A stretch of 20,074 bases of DNA from CAYIYO01 sp964367715 (GTDB lineage: Bacteria > Chlamydiota > Chlamydiia > Chlamydiales > Criblamydiaceae): the NCBI GenBank assembly GCA_964367715.1, contig CAYIYO010000034.1, positions 1 to 20,074 on the forward strand, in the 5' to 3' direction. This document shows, one piece after another, positions 1 to 7,325 of this stretch (within the stretch, counting starts at the first letter, position 1; each line of letters starts with the position of its first letter). Position numbers and translations under genes: made by a program. Under the pieces are notes generated by a model. That model was not told the origin of the DNA, ran no database searches, and worked only from the letters and a program-made list of their open reading frames with translations.

Positions 1-81
1 AAAAGATTTATGAGTTTTTAGCTTGACGCGTATGCGCTGCCGCGATGAAAAACTTGTGATCGACCCCTTGACTGATTACAA

Positions 82-110
82 TTGTACAGAAATTTTAAGA
101 TTGATATAAT
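82..110 (+). promoter_or_regulatory. Predicted sigma70-type promoter for the small coiled-coil gene
   Basis: A perfect -10 hexamer TATAAT lies at 105-110. It is preceded by TGA (102-104), which gives an extended -10 (TGn). A weak -35 candidate, TTGTAC, is at 82-87 with a 17-nt spacer. Transcription would start near 117 and place the hairpin element at 135-296 in the leader of the gene starting at 311. Inferred from consensus match only. Confidence 0.5.
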
Positions 111-134
111 ACTCATCAATTACTGTTTAATTTA

Positions 135-296
135 ATACCGTTCGTGGTTCAACATTTGATTTTTGGGCCGCGTGAAAGCTCCCGCGGTTGGCACATCGTA
201 AGTGGGTTAATATTAACAATATGAACCCACTTACGATGTGCCAACCCCGGGGGTTTGACGCAGCCGAAAAACCAAATGTTGAATCACGAGCGGTAT
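135..296. repeat. Large nested palindromic element (family A ends, composite centre)
   Basis: The outer arms begin ATACCGTTCGTGGTTCAAC (135-153) and end with the near-complement, finishing CGGTAT (291-296). The inner part is a 23-bp perfect inverted repeat (186-208 with 224-246). It extends by five more pairs (210-214 with 218-222) after one mismatch, closing on a 3-nt loop AAC. The segment between the outer arm and the inner hairpin (about 163-187) is the reverse complement of the centre of the element at 8851-8938. This copy therefore looks like a family A hairpin into which another hairpin was inserted. It sits between a promoter and a ribosome binding site, and would fold in the mRNA leader of the 311-622 gene. 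Confidence 0.85.
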
Positions 297-310
297 ATAA
301 AGGAAAGATC

Positions 311-622
311 ATGTTTTTTGATACAATCGAAAATAAAATGATAAGAAATGATAAGAAAATTAAAGAACTGTCTATTAAAACCGAAGCATTAAATCGAGAA
401 ATCGACAGCTTCTATAATGAAATAAATATTTGTCAAAAACAACTCTCGGAATACAGCAAAAACAAAGAGAACTTTCTCCCAGAAGTGTGGCAGGCATTAG
501 AAGAGCAACGCGCTGCTCTCAATGAAAAATTGCCTGCACAACAGGAAGAAAAGAATCTTCAAGAAACTTCCAACCGTTTTCAAGAGCAGCATATTGCCCG
601 CCATTGGATTCCTGTCCGTTAG
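311..622 (+). CDS. Small coiled-coil protein of unknown function (103 aa)
   Basis: I do not recognise a family. The protein is short, highly charged and rich in Glu, Lys, Asn and Gln, with a predicted alpha-helical coiled coil over roughly residues 10-95. There is no signal peptide and no membrane segment. I chose the ATG at 311 because it is preceded by AGGAAAG (301-307). A longer open frame starts at 188 but runs through the palindromic repeat at 135-296, which recurs in other intergenic spaces and so is unlikely to be coding. Its stop lies 13 bp from the converging proS stop, with no obvious terminator between. A small chaperone or secretion-accessory role would fit the shape, but nothing in the sequence proves it. 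Confidence 0.6.
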   Translation: MFFDTIENKMIRNDKKIKELSIKTEALNREIDSFYNEINICQKQLSEYSKNKENFLPEVWQALEEQRAALNEKLPAQQEEKNLQETSNRFQEQHIARHWIPVR

Positions 623-635
623 CGGGCGTTAAAAG

Positions 636-2159
636 CTAGTAAGACTTAGCAAAAATTGCGTCTACTGTGGCTGGTTGTCCTGTTAAAATACAGGTTCCGG
701 TTGTTCCTGATTGTTCTAATGGTAGACAGCGCACCGTCACTTTAAGTTCATCAAGTATCTTTTCTGAAGCGGGATCTTCTGACCATTTAGCGATAACAAA
801 GCCGCCATGAATTTCTGGTTTATCCGCATTTTTTGGAGTAAAAAACGCTTTAAATTCTTCTAATGAGGTGATGTCGCGGCGAATATTTTTTTCACGGAAT
901 GCGCAGGCTTGAGCAAAATAACCATCTTGCATTTCTTTTAAAATTTTGATGATTTCCTCGCCTACATTTTCTAGAGGCACTTGTATTTTTTCTTTGTGAT
1001 CTCTATCGCGACGGCATAGGGTGACCATATTGGCTTCCTTGTCGCGTGGGCCTACTTCTATGCGGATAGGAACTCCTTTTTTGATCCACTCCCACGTCTT
1101 TTCTCCGCCACGCTTTTCACGTTTGTCGATATGGACAATTGTTTTGTTGCCTTCGTAGGAATGTTCGCGGATTTTGGCTGCAACTTTATCTGCATAGACC
1201 ATGACATCTGCTTCGAATTCTGGTTTTGGAGAGATGGGAAGAATCATCACATGCTTTGGAGCGATGCGTGGGGGGAGACGTAATCCATCGTCGTCGGAAT
1301 GGACCATGACCAGTGCTCCAACAAGACGTGTGGTGATGCCCCAAGAAGTGGTGTACCCATATTCGAGAACGCCTTCTTTATTCGTAAACTTAATCTCTGA
1401 TGCTTTAGCAAAGTTTTGTCCAAGGTAGTGTGAGGTTCCTCCTTGGATTGCTTTCTTATCTTGCGTCATCATCTCCAAGGTATAAGTATCAACCGCGCCA
1501 GGAAATTTTTCTGATTGCGATTTTTTTCCTAGAATCACAGGAATCGCTAACATATTTTCGGCAAAGGAGCGGTACATTTCAAGCATTGCAAGGGTTTCTT
1601 GGACCGCTTCTTCTGCTGTGGAGTGGACGGTATGGCCTTCTTGCCAGAGAAATTCTGCTGTGCGCAGAAAAAGGCGCGGACGCATTTCCCAACGGACCAC
1701 GTTTGCCCACTGATTGATCAGGAGAGGAAGGTCGCGCCAGGATTCTACCCAACGAGAAAAGGATTCTCCAATAATTGTTTCTGAGGTTGGACGAATGATG
1801 AGAGGTTCTTCTAGCTTTCCTGTTGGGATGAGCTTTCCGTCTTTTTCTTCTAGGCGGTGATGCGTCACCACTGCGCATTCTTTAGCGAATCCATCGACGT
1901 GGGCGGCTTCTTTTTCTAGGAAGCTGAGAGGGATGAAAAGAGGGAAGTAGGCGTTTTCGTGGCCGGAACTTTTGATGCGGTCGTTGAGGTCGCGCTGCAT
2001 ATTTTCCCAAAGTGCATATCCCCATGGTTTGATGACCATGCATCCGCGGACGACGGAGTTTTCTGCGAGGTCGGCTGCTTTGATGACTTGTTGAAACCAC
2101 TCCGGATAATCTTCACTTCTTGTGGGAGAGATTGCGCTTTTTGCTAACTTCGTCGACAT
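636..2159 (-). CDS. proS: Prolyl-tRNA synthetase, archaeal/eukaryotic-like (type 3) form
   Basis: Cytoplasmic class II aminoacyl-tRNA synthetase that charges tRNA-Pro with proline using ATP. At 507 aa it has class II motif 2 around residues 123-127 (RPTSE) and 162-176 (including LRTAEFLWQEGH). It also has a proline-pocket-like GTSHYLGQNF (241-250) and motif 3 HSDDDGLRLPPR (287-298). An anticodon-binding domain starts at about 300, and a C-terminal domain ends in a terminal tyrosine (AKSY). The HTxH-type core, the length, the absence of an inserted editing domain between motifs 2 and 3, and the extra C-terminal domain are features of type 3 ProRS, not of the longer bacterial type. The start at 2159 gives MSTKLAKSA and has only a weak GGA-type ribosome site. 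It is transcribed divergently from the 2268 gene, with an inverted repeat between them. Confidence 0.95.
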   Translation of the reverse strand: MSTKLAKSAISPTRSEDYPEWFQQVIKAADLAENSVVRGCMVIKPWGYALWENMQRDLNDRIKSSGHENAYFPLFIPLSFLEKEAAHVDGFAKECAVVTHHRLEEKDGKLIPTGKLEEPLIIRPTSETIIGESFSRWVESWRDLPLLINQWANVVRWEMRPRLFLRTAEFLWQEGHTVHSTAEEAVQETLAMLEMYRSFAENMLAIPVILGKKSQSEKFPGAVDTYTLEMMTQDKKAIQGGTSHYLGQNFAKASEIKFTNKEGVLEYGYTTSWGITTRLVGALVMVHSDDDGLRLPPRIAPKHVMILPISPKPEFEADVMVYADKVAAKIREHSYEGNKTIVHIDKREKRGGEKTWEWIKKGVPIRIEVGPRDKEANMVTLCRRDRDHKEKIQVPLENVGEEIIKILKEMQDGYFAQACAFREKNIRRDITSLEEFKAFFTPKNADKPEIHGGFVIAKWSEDPASEKILDELKVTVRCLPLEQSGTTGTCILTGQPATVDAIFAKSY

Positions 2160-2196
2160 GTATTTGGTTCCATTAAATTTTGAATAGGATTATGTA

Positions 2197-2245
2197 TATA
2201 CACAAGTGAATTCAAAAATTTGCTTTTTGAATTCGCTTGTGTATA
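2197..2245. repeat. Palindromic element, family B (TATACACAAG ends), 22-bp arms
   Basis: The left arm 2197-2218 and right arm 2224-2245 are reverse complements with a single mismatch, separated by TTTGC. Each arm starts TATACACAAG and contains GAATTCAAAAA. The element fills about half of the space between the divergent proS and TVP38-like genes. Reading outward on each strand it carries TTGAAT, a -35-like hexamer, so it may contribute to promoters in both directions. That last point is inference. Confidence 0.8.
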
Positions 2246-2267
2246 GGATATCTAAAACAGTGATTTA

Positions 2268-2972
2268 ATGCCAATGCGTCGATGGATTCCCTTATTTATT
2301 CTTATTTTATTGGCTTTCGCCTTTTACTATTTTGAATTAAACAAATATTTTACATTAGAGACCATTCGACTCTATTACCATCAACTCACTCATTTTGTTG
2401 ATAAACATCCTATCACTTCTCCCCTCCTTTTTACCTTTATTTATTTTATTATTATCTCGATTGGAATCCATGATGGAGCACTCTTCTCTATTCTTGCAGG
2501 AATACTGTTTGATCAGCCAATTTCCACATTATGTATCGTCATTGGCGGAGGAATGGGGGCTATCTCCATTTTCCTTGTTGCGCGTGGCTTTTTACATGAC
2601 TGGTTATTGAAAAAAACAGGATCCCGCTTAGAAAAAATGAAAGCCAATATGCTTGCCGATGCTGCGCACTATCTTCTTTTTTTAAGACTCACCCCATTTC
2701 TTCCTTTTTCTCTGACAAATTTGGCGGCGGCGATGTTTAATGTTCCCTTGTGGACCTTTGCGTGGACCACCTTTGTGGGAACTCTTCCCGCATCCTTTGT
2801 TTTCGCCCAAGCGGGGGAAGGATTAAGAAGTATTCTCGAACTACAAGGAGAGGTCACTTGGGCTGATGTATTCAATGGTCAGGTGACGTTCGCCTTTTTT
2901 ATGCTGATGGGATTGGCCTGCTTGCCTTTGTGTGCCCGCTTTATCTGGAAATCCCCTAGCAACGAAAATTAG
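2268..2972 (+). CDS. TVP38/TMEM64 family (VTT/DedA-like) inner-membrane protein
   Basis: A 234-aa polytopic membrane protein. Hydrophobic stretches are near residues 7-23, 51-82, 88-106, 133-155, 161-183 and 206-226. The region 92-106 (glycine-rich, ending FLVARG) and FLRLTPFLPFSLTN (138-151) match the pattern of the VTT ('SNARE-associated Golgi') domain. Relatives include DedA proteins, implicated in lipid flipping and membrane homeostasis. The substrate of this copy is unknown. An alternative start two codons downstream (2274) is possible; neither has a strong ribosome site. Its TAG stop shares four bases (TTAG, 2969-2972) with the TAA stop of the converging pabC gene. Confidence 0.85.
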   Translation: MPMRRWIPLFILILLAFAFYYFELNKYFTLETIRLYYHQLTHFVDKHPITSPLLFTFIYFIIISIGIHDGALFSILAGILFDQPISTLCIVIGGGMGAISIFLVARGFLHDWLLKKTGSRLEKMKANMLADAAHYLLFLRLTPFLPFSLTNLAAAMFNVPLWTFAWTTFVGTLPASFVFAQAGEGLRSILELQGEVTWADVFNGQVTFAFFMLMGLACLPLCARFIWKSPSNEN

Positions 2973-3850
2973 CCACAGGCGCTGCAGGTATTCTCATCAG
3001 AAGGTGCTGTTTTTTTCGCCACAAAGGCGTGTGCTTTGCGACGCGCATGATAGGCGGCAACTAAAGAGTCTTCAAATGTAGGATTATTTCCAAACATGCG
3101 AGCATCTACCTGGGTAATTGCCTGGACTCCAATCAGGGAATTGCAGCGGTAGAGACAGGCTTCTTCGGGAAGATCATTGAGAGCCCATTTTCCATAAATG
3201 ACTGTCATCTCCAAACGCTCTGCTTCTTCAATCAAGAGCGTTAGCGTCGTTCCCATCTGATAATTCATCTCCATATGAGGAACATATAAGTAGGTTCCAT
3301 CTGTCCAAAACACATTTGAAAATGCTGTATCAAGGAGGTGGCCATTGGGAGAAAAGACAAGCACATCATCGTAGCCCCGATCGCGTGCATACTGTCGAAG
3401 GTATAAACGCTCGAGATAAGCCATTGTTTTGTAGGGAGAGAGTGGGGAAGTAAGCGAAGAAGGAAAACTTGTTAAGCGGTATCCGCTTTCTTTGGGCCGC
3501 GCATAAGGAATAAGAGTGGCAAAGACAAGTCCATGACGTCCTTCCGGAAGGTCGAGCGAATCCCCTCTTCCTCCCGTTACATACACCTTCAGTCGCCATT
3601 CTCCTTTTAATGCGTGGTTGCTAAAAATAAGAGTGGAGAGCTGCTGAGGAATAATATTTGGAGGAGAAAGGCGCAAAGCAGCGCAGTCGGATTTTAAGCG
3701 TTCTAGGTGTTCGTTTAGAAAACAGATTTTCCCATCTTCTACCAATATCGTGGTGAAGACTCCATCTCCAAAAAGAAAGGCCCGTTCATTGAGCGGAATT
3801 GTCGCTTCATTTTCAGGAAGGCATTCCCCATTCATCAGTACGTAGCGCAT
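2969..3850 (-). CDS. pabC: Class IV PLP-dependent aminotransferase, probable aminodeoxychorismate lyase
   Basis: Converts 4-amino-4-deoxychorismate to p-aminobenzoate and pyruvate, the last step before dihydropteroate synthesis for folate. At 293 aa it shows the class IV fold signature: an N-terminal FLFGDGVFTT (25-34) and a probable PLP lysine K141 in PYKTMAYLER. The downstream LLDTAFSNVFW (172-182) sits in the phosphate-binding region. Branched-chain or D-amino-acid aminotransferases share this fold, so the fold alone does not settle the reaction. The same-direction pabB four genes upstream makes PabC the best reading. It begins 11 bp after the Inc-like 2 stop, so it probably shares its transcript. 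The tail ends CSACG, an unusual cysteine-rich extension. Confidence 0.8.
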   Translation of the reverse strand: MRYVLMNGECLPENEATIPLNERAFLFGDGVFTTILVEDGKICFLNEHLERLKSDCAALRLSPPNIIPQQLSTLIFSNHALKGEWRLKVYVTGGRGDSLDLPEGRHGLVFATLIPYARPKESGYRLTSFPSSLTSPLSPYKTMAYLERLYLRQYARDRGYDDVLVFSPNGHLLDTAFSNVFWTDGTYLYVPHMEMNYQMGTTLTLLIEEAERLEMTVIYGKWALNDLPEEACLYRCNSLIGVQAITQVDARMFGNNPTFEDSLVAAYHARRKAHAFVAKKTAPSDENTCSACG

Positions 3851-3861
3851 CGTTATCTCAC

Positions 3862-4956
3862 TTATTGTAATCCATCAATCATTTCCACTATCGACTGAAA
3901 CTGTTCCTTTATTTTTGTATCTTCGATAGAAAGAATTGCTCCTTTTAACGATTCAAAAACTAACTTTGAATGGATCAATTTTTCCTGCAATTCTTTTACC
4001 ATCTGAAAACGTTTTTCCGTCGCTGCCCCGACCAATTTCGCAGCATCCAGGAGTTTATCGTCGGTGACATCCAAACTTTCTGCCCCTACTTTAAATAGTT
4101 CGGCATGTTTTGCCAATTGTAACTCAAAGCTTTTCATTGCTGTTAGCTGATTCTGAAGCTCCTCGGTCAATCTTTCTAAATCCGTTGTCGTTTCATGAAA
4201 AGAGGTATTTTCATTGGTAAATTCCGTCACACTAATAAGATCATTGTGTCCAAGACATGCAAACTCTAAGTTAGGAACATGCTCTCCCGCCTCTTTTATC
4301 TTTGCTGAGATCTTGTCATTAATTGCATTTGCTTCCGCAATTTTCATTTGAAACTCTTGGAGTATGCGTTCTGTCCCCGCTAAGGCCTCTTGGGTTTTAC
4401 TTAATTCGCTATTTACCCCTTCCAACTCGCCCACTTTATCTTGAAGCATCTTTTCAACTTCAGCTGTGAGCTGTTTTTGATGCTCTGCCACCACTTTAAA
4501 TTGGGAGGAAATCTTTGTTAAGTGCGCATTGACTTGTCTTAATTCTTGAATTTGCCGGGTATATTGACTAACCGTTTCCCCTAATTGTCGAATCTGACCC
4601 TCTAAGTTTTTTTGTGGACGCAGATGACGGATGGATAGGCACGCACAAAATCCGACTAAAACAACTGTTAGAGAAAACGCAACACCTACCGCGCCAATTG
4701 CCACTCCTCCCCACTTATGATAATCCGGATTTTCGATATAGTACGCACCTAATCCGTACAATCCAAAAATAATCAACAATGCCACTGAACCGGTTGCAAG
4801 GGCGCAAGGGGTGAGCTCCATGTAATCGCGCAGAATGCTACCGCAATAGGACTCCCCTACAACACGCGGTAAAGGTTCTTGGGATTCAATGTCTCGGTTA
4901 GGATTGAGTTCTTCCATTTCCATAGAATAAGGTAACCCATGTGCAGCACTTACCAT
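3862..4956 (-). CDS. Inc-like protein 2: bilobed hydrophobic segment plus long coiled coil
   Basis: A 364-aa protein with an acidic N-terminal region (1-50). Two adjacent membrane segments (about 51-74 and 82-109) follow, then a charged coiled coil from about 117 to the end. Two closely spaced hydrophobic lobes plus a cytosol-facing coiled coil is the usual plan of chlamydial inclusion membrane (Inc/IncA-like) proteins, which are exported by type III secretion. No known Inc is recognised by sequence. There is no cleavable signal peptide. The start at 4956 has a near-perfect AAGGAGGT seven bases upstream, immediately after the stop of the preceding gene (4969), so the two are translationally coupled. 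A general bacterial coiled-coil membrane protein is the alternative. Confidence 0.65.
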   Translation of the reverse strand: MVSAAHGLPYSMEMEELNPNRDIESQEPLPRVVGESYCGSILRDYMELTPCALATGSVALLIIFGLYGLGAYYIENPDYHKWGGVAIGAVGVAFSLTVVLVGFCACLSIRHLRPQKNLEGQIRQLGETVSQYTRQIQELRQVNAHLTKISSQFKVVAEHQKQLTAEVEKMLQDKVGELEGVNSELSKTQEALAGTERILQEFQMKIAEANAINDKISAKIKEAGEHVPNLEFACLGHNDLISVTEFTNENTSFHETTTDLERLTEELQNQLTAMKSFELQLAKHAELFKVGAESLDVTDDKLLDAAKLVGAATEKRFQMVKELQEKLIHSKLVFESLKGAILSIEDTKIKEQFQSIVEMIDGLQ

Positions 4957-4968
4957 TGCTTTACCTCC

Positions 4969-5922
4969 TTATTTCAATTTTAGAATTTTTTGTTGCAAGG
5001 TTTCCAAAATTTTTAATCGTTTTGCAAATTCATCATTTTGCGCATTTTCTTGAACTGCAATCGTCTCTAAGCCCTTAAGGGCTTCTGCCGCTTTAGCACT
5101 TGCCTTATCAACCTGCTCGGCTTTTTTTTCGATACTCTCTTTTAACTCTTGTGCGTTTTTATGGAAAGCCTGAATATTAGACAATTGTTGTTGAAAGGAT
5201 GTTAAAAATTTAAGATTCGCTTTGTTTAGATCTTCATAGGATTTCATATCTTTGTCTAGTTCTTCGTCGACATTGTGAAGCTGATCGATGACCTGTTGGC
5301 GTGCGGCAACTTTTTGTGATAAGTTGTCAATATGTTGATCGAAGACCTGACTACTTTTATTAAATTCTGCCACATTTGTTGAAAATTTACCGACCGATTT
5401 TGACAAATTCTGATAAAGGTCACGGTAGGTGCGCATCATTTTTTCTGTTTCCACCAATTTTTCACGCGTTTTTTCTAGTTCTTGCGCCTGTTTTTGGACA
5501 TCTGAGGCTCCTTTATCCCACACCTTGACTGTCTTTTGGACATTTTTGTCCAAGTCAGCCGCCGTGTGTTGTAGTTCTTCCTTTGTCTGCTGCAGCGTCT
5601 TAAGCTGGGTTGCCATCTCCTGAATCCGTTGAGAAAGGATATTGACGTAATCTTCAAGGTCACGTAGGCGATCAAACTTTCGGATATAGTAGGCTCCTAA
5701 TGCATTTGAAACGAATAAAAGAGAAGCAGCTGCAATAAGTGGGTACATTGCAAGGACAGAGGCGGCAATAATCCCAATGGCCCCTACTAGAGTGCCAGTA
5801 AGCAGTGCATAAAATGACCAGTGCGAAAAGCGCCTTCCGATCAAAGGCTTTTCTTTTTGCCTCCCCAACGTTTCGTTTGCCGCATTTAATGCCTGATGCG
5901 CTCCCATAAGTGCAGATGCCAT
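4969..5922 (-). CDS. Inc-like protein 1: bilobed hydrophobic segment plus long coiled coil
   Basis: A 317-aa protein with a short basic N-terminus. Two hydrophobic stretches lie at about 36-58 and 60-80 with almost no linker, followed by a coiled coil running from about 85 to the C-terminus. The architecture matches Inc-type proteins even more closely than its neighbour, because the two lobes are nearly contiguous. Both proteins carry LGAYYI at a lobe edge (75-80 here, 69-74 in the neighbour), hinting that the pair arose by duplication. The start at 5922 is supported by AAGGAG a few bases upstream. It follows pabB after a 98-bp AT-rich gap containing palindromes, and may have its own promoter there. 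Family membership is inferred from architecture, not from recognised homology. Confidence 0.65.
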   Translation of the reverse strand: MASALMGAHQALNAANETLGRQKEKPLIGRRFSHWSFYALLTGTLVGAIGIIAASVLAMYPLIAAASLLFVSNALGAYYIRKFDRLRDLEDYVNILSQRIQEMATQLKTLQQTKEELQHTAADLDKNVQKTVKVWDKGASDVQKQAQELEKTREKLVETEKMMRTYRDLYQNLSKSVGKFSTNVAEFNKSSQVFDQHIDNLSQKVAARQQVIDQLHNVDEELDKDMKSYEDLNKANLKFLTSFQQQLSNIQAFHKNAQELKESIEKKAEQVDKASAKAAEALKGLETIAVQENAQNDEFAKRLKILETLQQKILKLK

Positions 5923-5940
5923 TTTTTCTCCTTACATTAA

Positions 5941-6022
5941 TTAACATATATACCGCTCGGTATAATCACAGCTGATTAACAACAAATATATGTTAAATTA
6001 TTTTTTAATAAAAAAATAATTT
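5941..6022. repeat. AT-rich intergenic palindromes between pabB and Inc-like 1
   Basis: Three nested or adjacent inverted repeats occupy the gap. TATACCG-CT-CGGTATA (5949-5964) is the bare end sequence of the family A elements with the middle missing. It is bracketed by TTAACATATA (5941-5950) and its complement (5987-5996). An all-A/T stem (5995-6006 with 6011-6022, loop AATA) overlaps the pabB stop codon. It could weaken or end pabB transcription, but an A/T-only stem is a poor terminator. Confidence 0.55.
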
Positions 6023-7313
6023 ATTTGGATATAAAAAAAGGAGACCCTTTATGAAGAGTTTCTTCATATTCAAGAGAAGGAATGGAATCGGCTACAATGC
6101 CTCCTCCAAGAGAGAGTGTCGCATCGCCATCGACAACAGCTAATGTACGGATAGCTATATTAAAATCGAACGCCCCACTAGCGGTAAAGTATCCGATCGC
6201 GCCGGTATAAATTCCCCGTGCGCGCTGCTCAATGGCGTCAATAACCTCCATGGATCGCAACTTGGGACATCCTGTGATCGATCCACCGGGAAAGCATGCA
6301 CGCACCAAATCGATCGGATGTTGATGGTCTTGTGGGACAGAATGAATGATGGAATGCAAGTGATAGACCGCAGCATAGGCTTCGCAGGTCGAAAATTCGA
6401 TTGTTTCCACCGTTCCTGGCTTGCTGATTTTTCCTAGATCATTGCGCATCAAATCGGTGATCATTAGGAGCTCTGCACGTTCTTTTTCTGAAGCAAGAAG
6501 TTGTTCTTTAAGCAGAGCATCCTCCTTTTCATTTGTGCCGCGAGGAACCGTTCCTTTGATGGGCCGCGCTTCTAACTTTTTGTTGTCGTAAGAGAGGAAG
6601 CGCTCGGGGGATAAAGAAACAATGGAAAACGTGGAATCAATAGAGAGAAATGCGGAAAAGGGAACTGGATTTTTTTGTAACAGCTGTTGATAAAGGGCGA
6701 AAGGAGAGTTGACTCCTCCTAAGACGCATGTATGTGAAAGATTGACTTGATAGATTTCTCCTTCCAAAATGAGCTCTTTAGCCCTTAATACCTTTTGTAT
6801 GTACTCTTCTTTGGAGTCTAACGCTTTTTTTATGGTTAAAACATTCGGTGAAGCCGAATCTGTTTTTTCAATCGGGTGCAGTGCGGTGTGGTAGTGGACA
6901 GATCCCGATAGGTGATCGTATTCAATCAAAACCCCCCCGCGTTGAAAGTATGCGGCGGGATAAGATAAGGGATGGTGCGGCAATTGGTATTCGCTATCGG
7001 CATACGCGCCCATCTCGTAGGCAAAGTAGCCAATCCATTCGGGAAGAGTTACGAGTCCCTCCTCATTTTCCTTAAAACACATTTTTTCTCTAAGGCAATT
7101 CCAGGGATTGCCCACAATCGGTGTGATGACACGTTCGCCCGCAATTTCATGGAAGAGGGACCGCGTGGAGAGATCGATCCATATTTTTTCTTCTGGACGG
7201 ATCTGTATGAAAGAGCGTTTGACAGAGTCGTATGCGCCGCCAGAAAAGAGAACGGCTGTTCCGGGCTCTTCGGCAAAAGCGGTCGCAAGATCTAAAAATT
7301 CTTCTGGTGTCAT
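6021..7313 (-). CDS. pabB: Aminodeoxychorismate synthase component I
   Basis: Chorismate-utilising enzyme of the anthranilate synthase component I family. With the glutaminase PabA it makes 4-amino-4-deoxychorismate for p-aminobenzoate and folate. The 430-aa product carries the PIKGT motif (251-255, K253), which marks PabB rather than TrpE (PIAGT). It also has GEIYQVNLS (185-193) and the C-terminal catalytic block FPGGSITGCPKLRSM (341-355). The N-terminal domain is shorter than in many TrpE proteins. No pabA is present in the window. It starts 12 bp after the yebC stop, which points to co-transcription with sprT-like and yebC. Chlamydia trachomatis lacks this route and uses the unrelated protein CADD, so its presence points to a non-Chlamydiaceae lineage. 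Confidence 0.9.
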   Translation of the reverse strand: MTPEEFLDLATAFAEEPGTAVLFSGGAYDSVKRSFIQIRPEEKIWIDLSTRSLFHEIAGERVITPIVGNPWNCLREKMCFKENEEGLVTLPEWIGYFAYEMGAYADSEYQLPHHPLSYPAAYFQRGGVLIEYDHLSGSVHYHTALHPIEKTDSASPNVLTIKKALDSKEEYIQKVLRAKELILEGEIYQVNLSHTCVLGGVNSPFALYQQLLQKNPVPFSAFLSIDSTFSIVSLSPERFLSYDNKKLEARPIKGTVPRGTNEKEDALLKEQLLASEKERAELLMITDLMRNDLGKISKPGTVETIEFSTCEAYAAVYHLHSIIHSVPQDHQHPIDLVRACFPGGSITGCPKLRSMEVIDAIEQRARGIYTGAIGYFTASGAFDFNIAIRTLAVVDGDATLSLGGGIVADSIPSLEYEETLHKGSPFFISK

Positions 7314-7325
7314 TAAAGAGTCATT

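Noticed and set aside
1..60. End of an upstream gene at the left edge
   Set aside because: All plus frames stop within the first 30 bases and none gives recognisable protein. Nothing can be assigned to 1-80.
68..110. TTGACT (68-73) as the -35 of the TATAAT at 105
   Set aside because: The spacer would be 31 nt, far too long. TTGTAC at 82-87 has the right spacing, though it is a poor match.
188..310. N-terminal extension of the small coiled-coil gene
   Set aside because: It is translated entirely from the palindromic element shared with other intergenic sites. The ATG at 311 has its own ribosome site.
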